11,509 nt of DNA from Isohypsibius dastychi. Taxonomy: Eukaryota > Tardigrada > Eutardigrada > Parachela > Isohypsibiidae. Location of the stretch: positions 1-11,509 of the forward strand of contig JAQIWT010001285.1 of NCBI GenBank assembly GCA_034696485.1, written 5' to 3'. The notes under the pieces are model-generated. The model was given only the letters and a program-made list of their open reading frames with translations. It ran no database searches and was not told where the DNA came from. The position numbers and the translations under genes are program-made. This document shows, one piece after another, positions 1-7,845 of this stretch. Position 1 is the first letter of the stretch, and every line of letters starts with the position of its first letter.

Positions 1-332
1 TTGACTGAGTTCTCAGTCTGATTGATTTGGTGGGTGTCCTACGGAATTCTGCTGCGTTTGGTGTCCTACGGAATACCATGTTTTGCCTGTATACAAAATT
101 GTTAATAACAAATTTAATACTGGTTCCGAACACATGAATGTTTACCATGCCAAAACATATGAAAATGAGTGTTTCAAAATAATCGTTCTCGAAAAAGGCT
201 GGGCTGGGTCAAAATCGCCGATTTTCTGGATCAACTCAACCAAGCAGTCCGAAATGGACTGAAACAAAAGAGCCTAGAGGGCCATTCCGCTCCAGTTCAA
301 GTTTACAGGTCTGACAAGTGCTACTTTGCAGT
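1..332. other. Region without a supported gene
   Basis: Apart from the repeat at 33-74, I see no exon I can support on either strand. On the minus strand there is a possible acceptor (tttgtttcag) near 265-275 followed by a short open stretch, but it shows no beta-helix character and no family resemblance, so I do not call it an exon of the bark-like gene just upstream. The region may be the 3' flank of that gene, or intron if the gene continues beyond the window. Confidence 0.4.
33..74. repeat. Short tandem-like direct repeat (15 bp, two copies)
   Basis: The 15-base word ggtgtcctacggaat occurs at 33-47 and again at 60-74, a period of 27 bases. The flanks also share a ttgg-like lead-in. Only two copies are in view, and the window edge is near, so more copies could lie outside. 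No terminal inverted repeats or coding frame accompany it. It may be the end of a minisatellite or a chance duplication. Confidence 0.5.
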
Positions 333-338
333 TTTATT
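333..338 (-). terminator. Polyadenylation signal AATAAA (minus strand)
   Basis: AATAAA reads on the minus strand at 338-333, overlapping the TAA stop of the proposed second exon of the bark-like fragment. If used, transcription of that gene ends within the next few tens of bases, supporting a short transcript. A lone hexamer in AT-rich sequence can arise by chance. Confidence 0.35.
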
Positions 339-340
339 TA

Positions 341-768
341 AATAGAAAATCCCAAGCCGTAGCCAGTTGTGAACATGTCCATCTGTCAGGTTCAAAGCCG
401 GCTAATTTGATTGACATTAATGGGCAATGGGCATTCTGACTGCAATTGTTTACACGTACCATAGCCAGTAAAGCTCCTTGGACAATTAATCCACAACCGG
501 GCAGGAATTCCAATCGAACACCCGGTTCTATGATTAACAGTGATCCTTTGGGAATTACTAACGTCTGTTGTATTCGAAATGGACTGCGCGATCGAAGCCA
601 TGTCGTATTTCCGGACGACCGGATATCTTGTTGGGTTAGAGTAGTTTGTCCGTCAACAAAAACCAAAGAAGTCAATAAACCAAATATCAAGATGCACTGC
701 AGATAAAATTGATATATTCTGGACAAATAAATAACAACTCCAGATTCCGTAGAGACCACCGGCATCAT
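341..768 (-). CDS. Secreted beta-helix protein, bark beetle/Anakonda-like N-terminus (possibly truncated)
   Basis: Exon 1 runs 768-460 (103 codons) from ATGATG and ends ATG|gtacgt, a near-perfect donor. The protein opens with a long hydrophobic signal peptide ending near FVDG-Q (about residue 40). After it come SPFRIQQTLVIPKG and IIEPGVRLEFLPGCGLIVQG. This is the first beta-helix rung pattern of bark beetle/Anakonda, a very large protein of tricellular junctions in flies; generic right-handed beta-helix proteins show the same pattern. The most plausible second exon is 382-341, after acceptor ctgacag: 14 codons, then TAA overlapping an AATAAA at 338-333. That would give only 117 residues, a small fraction of the family length. 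Either this is a truncated copy or pseudogene, or the true next exon lies beyond position 1. Exon 1 is fairly secure; the end is not. Confidence 0.45.
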
Positions 769-835
769 TCTTGACTTTCAAGTGCTTCGACAAAAGTCGG
801 AAGCTCTTTATAACCTGTTTGAATAATCGCGGATC

Positions 836-1144
836 TCATGGAAATGCAATGACCGATATTTCATCCCGATAATCCACTAGCGGTCCATCCACAAAACAGA
901 TCTCCAATAAAATATCCCGATTTTGAAAAACGCCAACAAAGTCAGGGATCTCGTTGAAAAGTGAAACAGCCGATGATCGAGATTCGAGACTACCAAAGCC
1001 TGAGTTTTTGGTCCCATGCGTCGTGCAAAGTAGGCTTATCTTGGAATTAAAAGTTCACACCATACGTATAGACACAAGAATGGGATTGATAATCATGGCA
1101 ATGGTCCTGCCCGTAACTCACACGTTATCGGCGAGCTGCATCAT
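836..1144 (-). CDS. Tentative two-exon small gene, unknown product
   Basis: Minus-strand model: exon 1144-1122 (ATGATG start, 7 codons plus 2 nt), donor gtgagt, an 87-nt intron, acceptor gataag, then exon 1034-836 ending in TGA. The phases agree and give 73 residues. The second exon stays open from about 1055 and has no ATG of its own. Its peptide has a protein-like pattern of hydrophobic and charged residues (for example ILLEICFVDGPLVDYRDE). I do not recognise the family. The stop is followed by 60 more open codons in the same frame, overlapping the bark-like exon in another frame. It could be an old gene fragment, the last exon of a longer gene, or chance. There is no signal peptide or membrane segment. 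No poly(A) signal was found. Confidence 0.25.
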
Positions 1145-1165
1145 AAAGCAAACACAAATTTAAGT

Positions 1166-1184
1166 GGGCGGGGGTCTGGGTGGG
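1166..1184 (+). promoter_or_regulatory. G-quadruplex motif / GC box
   Basis: GGGCGGGGGTCTGGGTGGG has four runs of at least three G with loops of 1, 3 and 1 bases, an exact match to the usual quadruplex pattern, with short loops that favour stability. It also contains GGGCGGGG, a GC-box-like Sp1/KLF core. It lies 22-40 bases upstream of the ATGATG of the tentative minus-strand gene, so the G-rich strand would be the template strand of that gene. A promoter role is inferred from position only. Confidence 0.5.
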
Positions 1185-1518
1185 ATGGCTCAGAAGTTAG
1201 GAGCATGAATCATCAGTCGAAGTTCTTATCTGGTTTCGATCGGACCAATCGTCGCAGTGGTCAGTCTGGTTGACCAACCAGTAGCATTGAACTCTACTGT
1301 AGGCTACCGAAACGGCTCGCTACTGAGTAGCATGCTAGTGCCACTGTATTCTGCGGAGGAGAGATATCTTTTTTGAATGACTGTCTAATATATGGGTTTA
1401 AAAAAGGGCATCCGATGAAAAATTCATTTCCAGAATCTTCACGGGCAGTGCAGTATACGGCAATATGCTATAGGAAATTTCGCTGCAACGGTTGAAAGGT
1501 GGAGACTTTCGAAGTATC

Positions 1519-1540
1519 GGTTACCACTACTGAGGTAACC
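1519..1540. repeat. Perfect 7-bp inverted repeat, 8-base loop
   Basis: GGTTACC at 1519-1525 and GGTAACC at 1534-1540 are exact reverse complements around an 8-base spacer. It lies downstream of the otopetrin stop. A short hairpin could form in RNA, but nothing ties it to a known element. Confidence 0.35.
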
Positions 1541-1833
1541 ACGGTGGTTGACAGCCAGAGGTCACACAAGGAATGCAGACAGTTGATCGCAGATAAACGA
1601 AGTCGCTAATGCTTTAGGAGCATTTGTCCTGTTATCAATTAATCTATCACGTCACGCTCGCTGGAAGAACAGACAGCCCAAATCTTTTAAATGTACGATC
1701 GGCTAAATACAAGATTTGCTCGAGCATTCCTGCCAGATTTCACGGAGAGGAGAATTGAACAGAACGGCAACCCAGGCCTGGTTCTTAAAAGTGGTTACTT
1801 CATGCCAACAATTCTACCATAGAGCGTCTGTAA

Positions 1834-4800
1834 TTAATGTGGGTCAGCAGACTGGTAAGCAGATCGCCAAATGTCCACCAAGCAGACCGAAGAATGAAAT
1901 CTGTAAAAGATGGTGAGCGGGACGGAAAGATGCGAGATGATGCTCCATTCGAATTCTCCATAAAACAGCATCTGACTTGGATTCGTCTCGGATCGTTTGA
2001 TTTCAAAAGTGCTGAATGTCCACAGAGCCACGTTGCACACGATCAAGAACGTGATGAGCTCCCTCCCGGGTTTCTTCCGCTGCAGTTCCGCGCTATTCGA
2101 ACAACGCCGAAGTCCGTCAAAAATGAACGCTGTCTGGAGAATAACTTGTAGCATCGATGCGGTGTTGACGATAATCGACAAGGGATTATATGCAGATATG
2201 CCGGCAAGAATGCTGAACAGGCTGAAGATGAAAAAGCATGGAAGCGCAACAAAAAGCAAGAAATCGTCCAGCGTGTATTTCATAGCATGGTGATTGAGAT
2301 CCAGTTGGTGAGTTTTGTAGAAGGCCACAATGGTCGTGACCCCAGTAAGCAAGTATAACGCCAGTTCGGAAACATTGTTGAGAATCAATCCAGTTGCGGT
2401 GTACTCCTCCACCGAAATCATTACGAAGAATATGATGATACTGATAACCGTCGCAACTAGGACAAATATTCCAGAGAATAATCCCTTGCTGGTTGACCGG
2501 CAGTCCACGTGGATCATGTACAGAGCTGATTTGTGCTCATGTTCTGTTCGCGGTACTTGATGGCATGGAACCGTCGACTGAGCGTGGTATCCATGACCTT
2601 TCTCGAGCTCGCCATGGTCCCCCGACGTGGGCATGTCTTCGCAGCCGATGTTGCTCCAAATCATGTACCAAACAGCTGCAGCAATCAAAGTGTACCTAAA
2701 AGAAACGAGGTGATTTTTTGACAGGAATTAATGGAGAAGGCATTCGCAGTTACTCAATGGTAAAAGGATAAAGATAGGGAGCCGCTTCTTGAGCAATGTT
2801 AGCCAGAACTGTTTCCGGCATGCATGCGGTCAGTGCTGCATTCGTTTGATTCATTTCCATGGCTGGAAAAAAACAAATTCGTTTTGATTCAAAGACATGT
2901 GGTAAGAATAGTTTCAGTTTCGTGCCTTTGAAGCTTGTAGAAACAGGAGCCGGTCCGTGCCAAGCCGCATCTTCTGCAATATGCTTCAGCACATCTGGCA
3001 CGTTTGCTAAACTGACTTCTTTGGAAGCACCGCCATATCCTTCTACAGTCCATTTTCTTGAGAACTCGTCGATTGTTTCATCTACCAGAGTCCGAAACCA
3101 GACGCATAAGTTCACCGCAATTGAGTGCATGACTCCAAATCGCGCCACCTCTTGGTACCGGTTCACAATAATCTGTGAAAGATCAGGACGAATAAAACGC
3201 AAAAAATTATCAAATCAAGAGGGAACTTACATTTGAATGTTTAAAAATGAAGTATAACTGATAAAATGAGAAAATCAGGTTGAGAGCCGGCGTAAAGAGA
3301 TCAATGATATTCATGCAAGACGAGTAGAGCTGGGTAACCACAATGTCCAGTCGTTTGCTGAATACCAAACCGTCGTGGATCATACTTCCGAAGCAGAATG
3401 CTGAAAACAAAAAGGTTTTATTAATAACTTTGCTAACGATAAATGTTTGTCTATAAACTTGTCATCAAATAAAGAAGCATTCGGTGATCTTCAAGGTTCT
3501 TACCGACAGCTCCTAGTTTGAGATAAAGGCTACCAGCATGCCTTCCTGTTTTGAATCCATACGGTTTTCGTTTCGTCTGACTCTTGAAAGTAGTGTAATT
3601 TTTTGTTTCAAAACCAGGGTCCAAACTCAGCATTGTCGCAGGGATCAATCCGGCATCAACAAGCTCGCGGTGGCGCTCTTCGAGACGCTCATTCTTCAAG
3701 TACCGTCGTATGTCAACGTGAATAAATATGTAGAACGTAATGGCAACCATAAACAAGTACACTTGGAACACCTGAAATGACACTTCTGCATTAACAAGAT
3801 AGATCTCGGATTTGCAATTGGTAATTAACCTAGAAAGACCGGATTGATTTTTGTACTTCCGGTGCTGGAGATAAATTACCGTAAGTGGCTCTCGCTTAAA
3901 TATTGTAACTACTTAAAAACATATTCAACTTTTCTCAGAGTATTGGAGCAGCTGGATTAAGTTGGTTAAGCTTGTGACAATCACATAGTGTCAGTTCTAG
4001 ACTCAAGGCCATTTATAATAACGCAAACGGTATTGTAAAACGAACATAACAGCGTATGTTATTGCGAAATAAAAATTGTGAAAAAACACGATCAAACCGA
4101 ATAAAATTCTGGTTAATTTTGAATTTATAGTGGTTGTTATATGAAACGAGCAGGGGTAAGAGCTGATGATGTCTGAAGTGATCTCTGATCTCTGCTCGTG
4201 CAAAAGCAACCCAGTTTCCATCAACTGCAGCATTCAGTTTATATAACAGTCGGAGACCGACGCATCTGATATCCCGGAGAGCCAGGGTTAGTGAACAAAA
4301 CAATCACCTCGGCGAGATGCCAATTCACACCCGAAATACGATAATCATCTTCAAAACGCTGAACGGACAGTACCTAAACTTGCTCACAGCGTACGAACCC
4401 AACACCATACTCCTTTCAAAGTGGAACAATGATATGGGTGTACAGCGTAGAATCTATTTATTGCTTGACGGATAGCCTTTAGTGGCAACTTGATATTAAG
4501 AATCATCTTACCTCAACGTAACTGTGTCCGACGGTTCCAAGAACATCGTTTATGTAAAGAATGGCGCCCAAGACAATAACGAATATTGCATAGATGCTGC
4601 TGAGGGTTGTGGTAACTAAACGCCTAGCGAAAACAGAAATCTGAAGAATTGAGAGCCAAAATTCTTCTGAGAACTATCTCACCGAAACATTTGTTTTTTC
4701 TTGGGGTCAGGAGGGTCATCAGAGAACCGTCGGTCCAAGCTGACCTTTGACGCACCACTTCCCTCCTCGTAATACGGTGATGTTGTGGTGGTGCTGTTGG

Positions 4801-5583
4801 ATACACTAGCTGTTTTGCAAAGACGAGGTCGGGTGTATGAGATGACAGCGGGCTCGCGAACCACAACATCGCTCGGTTGATTACGATTGAAGCGGTAGTG
4901 GGAAGAAGCGCAAGATGCCGTGTCGCTCGCAGTTTGAACCGTGTAATATGGAGTGTAAATTCCATTACGGTGATTCCACAGCGCACCCGTGTTATCCATG
5001 ATCGGCAGAAGCTGCCCATTCTGACCGGAACAACCACCCGTAATGTGAACAGGATGAAGAGGATGATGATCAAGATTCGGTCGAGAAAAAACTGGATAAG
5101 TTTTCACTGAGCTAAGCGTTGGATGAGAGCCACTACCAAAGCCGGGCCGATATAGATATGGGTTGATCGTCTCGACAGATGTTTCGGGAACCCTAGAAAT
5201 GGCTTCGTTGTTAATGCTAAGACCGCGTTCGGGCCCAACTTGTGACTTGTTGCTTTCCGCCTCTGATTCGGGGAGGGTTCCCTGAAAAACTGAATAAGAA
5301 TTCATGTTCACCCAAAGGCAATGAGATATACCGTTTCGACTTCGTGATTTTCTGGAACGACCGGAACAACGCTGACATTGTTATCGAAGTAGGTCGACCG
5401 CGAAACTGATCTGGAAGAATTCTCCGATCCGTTATATATGCTCTGACCACCATCGTCATGCAGATAAATCGCTGAGTCCGCTCCACTGCTAACACAGAGG
5501 CGAGCAGGTTTGTGTGGGGGCATCAGGTCTTGTTGCACGATTTCCGGAACATCAAAGCCGGAGCGCTCTTCCGGAGTGCTCAT
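1834..5583 (-). CDS. Otop: Otopetrin-type proton channel (complete, 7 exons)
   Basis: Otopetrins are plasma-membrane proton-selective channels; insect members act in acid taste. Exons: 5583-5332, 5281-4683, 4623-4512, 3771-3504, 3400-3231, 3172-2754, 2695-1834, all GT-AG and phase-consistent, giving 893 residues. The start has a good context (caaccATG) and an in-frame stop upstream. Residues 1-284 are a cytosolic, Ser/Thr/Pro-rich N-terminus with a Thr run. TM1 is about 286-308 and TM2 322-340. Family landmarks follow: HAGSLYLKLGA (399-409), a TM with LIFSFYQLYFIF (about 452-463), RFGVMHSIAVNLCVW (478-492), GLFSGIFVLVATVIS (678-692), KPGRELITFLIVCNVALW (815-832) and FYRFHSSVCLVDIW (870-883). 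About twelve TM segments in two halves match the family. It is divergently paired with the receptor at 6156. No key segment is missing. Confidence 0.93.
3772..4511 (-). other. Long otopetrin intron (740 nt) with TATA-like site
   Basis: This intron separates the TM1 exon from the TM2 exon. It is about ten times longer than most introns in the window, and the flanking exons join cleanly (GHSYVE then VFQVYLF), so no coding exon is missing. Inside, the minus strand reads TTATATAAA at 4246-4238, followed by ATG near 4233 opening 76 codons with a hydrophobic stretch. The plus strand has a separate 52-codon open frame at 4317-4475. Either an alternative promoter or only AT-rich sequence could explain these. 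Confidence 0.6.
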
Positions 5584-6155
5584 GGTTGCCGCAAATTCTG
5601 ATTGAATTTTAGGTGAACTGGTCAGCCGGTATCAATCACTTTATCCATTGTCAGCTGCAAAAGAAGAAACTATTGTTGAAAGTGAATGTTGTGAGCGACA
5701 AACTCAAAGAGATCACACTAACGGTAAATGTAGGGACGGACAAAGGCCACTTCAAAGATGCACAAGACCGCCTACATGAAACCGATACCATAATCCATAT
5801 CTGTGGTATTCAGCACCCTTCAAAATGCATCACATAATCGGGTTCGCTGGGAAGATGACTCAATTGATCAACCGAAATTTCGAACACTGTTTAGCACTTC
5901 AGGATCATCATTTCATGCTGAGCCAGCTCAAATACAAAAATAATAAGTTATTGATGATGAGAGTTCTACGGTAGAGAGAGGAATTACCGTCATCCGCTAT
6001 TGTTTTTGTATCGCTTCCGGTGCCTTGGGAGGAAACAGTGCAAACCTAAGCGGTTCTAGGCCCCACTTGTGAAAATCGTAACAGTTGGGACTTTCTGGGA
6101 TAACTGACTGTCAGGAATAATATTTTTAGTGCGAGATACGATCGATCCAAGGACG
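5584..6155. promoter_or_regulatory. Shared divergent promoter region, otopetrin and receptor
   Basis: The start codons of otopetrin (minus, 5583) and the seven-TM receptor (plus, 6156) are 572 bp apart with no supported coding exon between. Both promoters and 5' UTRs must therefore lie here unless distant noncoding exons exist. On the minus strand, tttcttcttttgcag ending near 5656 is a good acceptor and suggests a spliced 5' UTR for otopetrin. I saw no convincing TATA box for either gene. An open stretch on the plus strand at 5613-5837 lacks an ATG start and family resemblance. Confidence 0.6.
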
Positions 6156-7659
6156 ATGGATCCTAAGTGTCCTTCTGAAAAACTGCCCATCTTAAAAGTA
6201 TTCTCATTCCAGATTTGGTTTCTCCAACCTATCGGCCTTTTTCTTTTCGAGCAGACTCGCTTGAAATTAATCTTCTGTAACTTGGTGTCAGTGTTCTTGA
6301 TTCTGTCGGGGATCCTGTGTTTTATCTATCGTTCCGCTCGAGCAGTATTCTCGGTGCTCGACAAATCTTCTTCGGGACAAATCAACAGCATAGCATATGC
6401 TGTTACCAGTTTCGCGGTCGCCGCTATTACGCTGCGAGGTTTGATTATTCTTGTCCTCGTCCAGAGGAAAATGATGAGCTTTATAACATTGATCAAAATG
6501 ATAAACGACTCGAGCTATGGTCATCCCATCAACAAATGGAAAATACTTTCGGTGACCTTAGGTTTGGCGACTTTAGTACTCAGTATTGTCTGGGAGTCCG
6601 TGAAGCAGCAAGTGCCAATTCGGCCTCGAGCTTGTTTTGATTATGACAGTTTCACACATCTTGGTCTGGAAGCTCCCGGGTTCATGGCTATGTACGGTCT
6701 CCCGGTTCGGCGGTGGCATGAGATCCTGATATGGATCGTTGGATCTACGATCCCATTTTATCTCTCCCAGCAGGTTCACATCGTCCTTGTGGTTTCCGCC
6801 AAGATCAACGCCGATTGCTGTCATGAGATCCGAAGTCAAATACTCGAGGCGGGAAATGAATTACGGGATGCCTCTCAATGTGATTATGGGGAGCTAGCCG
6901 GAAAGGTCACCACTTTGAAACGCCGATACATGGACCAGTTTGAAATCTGCCGATATATTAATGAGCATTTTGGCAACATTCTTCTGATTATTCATGGACT
7001 AAATATGTTCTATATTTTGGGTACAGTTATCGGTATCGTGACAAGTTCAGGTTCAAGCTGGTCCGGATTAGTGGCCGACTTTACTGGATGTACTATGTTC
7101 TTGACATTTACTTTAGCGCTTTTAATTCCTTTCATCGCCGCTCACGAAGAAGTAAGATTTCTTTCAATCAATGAATATTTGCATTTAGCAGGAAAATTAG
7201 GCAAATTTGAAATTAGGGCAAAAGTTTGTTCGGAGCGCTCTGCAGGATTAACGAGACCGTGCCCATCGCGGAGCGACCATCCCCGCAACCAATTTCATTC
7301 GAGGTAACTTCCAAGAAATCCAGATTAAATAATCAACAACAGATATTCACAGGAATGCTTGCTGAATAAACAGCTTAAAAAGTTTCGTCAGCTGTACCGC
7401 GATCAACCCATATTCTATAATCCAGGTGAGGTCCTGGATTTGAACCGGTACACGATCGTCACGGTAAGCGCCAGTCACCACCTGCATACCATAATACCGG
7501 TATGCTTGTTAGAACTACAACTGGGCTTTGCAGACTATCGCTGCGGTGGTATCATTTGCCGTCTTCGCAGATGAATTCTTACGAAATGAGGAGGTCGACC
7601 ATGTAATCGTACCAGCCAACTGCACCGGAATTCTGAATTTCACATCGATATTCATGTGA
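6156..7659 (+). CDS. Gustatory receptor-like seven-transmembrane protein (complete, 3 exons)
   Basis: Exons: 6156-7151, 7353-7463 and 7534-7659, with donors gtaaga and gtaagc and all junctions in phase 0, giving 410 residues, the usual arthropod gustatory receptor length. I chose the first ATG (context acgATGG). Rough TM segments: 38-58, 78-102, 129-147, 188-215, 272-298, 308-328 and 367-383. The long loop between TM4 and TM5 is polar and charged (about 216-270), and a short loop and tail surround TM7, as in this family. The last exon gives TM7, TIAAVVSFAVFADEF, where typical family members have TYxxxxxQF; this is a loose match only. The family comprises ligand-gated cation channels with an inward N-terminus. 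The ligand cannot be read from sequence. It is divergent to otopetrin and convergent with rdgB. Confidence 0.8.
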
Positions 7660-7808
7660 TTATTTTTGTGCAAAACGAACAAGCTACATCGTCTTTCACG
7701 GAAATTATACAAAACGAATATGTTCACTGGTGGGAAATATAAGTCAGTAGACTTACATGCGTGTAGCAGCCCTTGTAACAAGAGCAGTACAAATAATACG
7801 ATATGTAC

Positions 7809-7814
7809 AATAAA
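7809..7814 (+). terminator. Polyadenylation signal AATAAA for the receptor gene
   Basis: AATAAA lies 150 bases past the receptor stop codon, on the right strand, in otherwise noncoding sequence. Cleavage 10-30 bases on would end the transcript around 7825-7845, touching the 3' end of the rdgB coding sequence on the other strand (stop 7846-7848). Confidence 0.6.
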
Positions 7815-7845
7815 GAGGGCTTTGAGGGAGATCAGATAAAACACT

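Larger units (their letters stand above)
1145..1833. other. Intergenic region downstream of otopetrin
   Basis: This stretch separates the otopetrin stop from the tentative small gene. It holds the G-rich motif at 1166-1184, a compact inverted repeat around 1258-1281 (tggtca/tgacca and ctggtt/aaccag) and the hairpin at 1519-1540. I found no AATAAA, ATTAAA or TATAAA on the minus strand, so the otopetrin poly(A) site is not identified. No exon of a known family was seen. Confidence 0.5.

Noticed and set aside
440-459. 20-nt stretch gtacgtg...ttgcag in the bark-like exon, which looks like a whole intron
   Set aside because: It has both a donor and an acceptor, but 20 nt is far below the shortest intron seen here (48 nt) and too short for a normal spliceosome.
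334-459. Read-through of the bark-like exon to give 144 residues
   Set aside because: The sequence after the gtacgt donor loses beta-helix character and the family calls for a Gly-Thr continuation, so it looks like intron.
954-1163. 69-codon plus-strand open frame
   Set aside because: No recognisable domain. It lies mostly antisense to the more protein-like minus-strand exon at 836-1034.
5613-5837. 75-codon plus-strand open frame in the divergent promoter region
   Set aside because: It starts from GTG and has no ATG at that position. It shows no family resemblance and lies where both promoters must be.
7359-7574. Continuous plus-strand frame through the second receptor exon and intron
   Set aside because: The gtaagc donor at 7464 and the cag acceptor at 7533 restore TM7 of the receptor; the unspliced frame runs into unrelated sequence.
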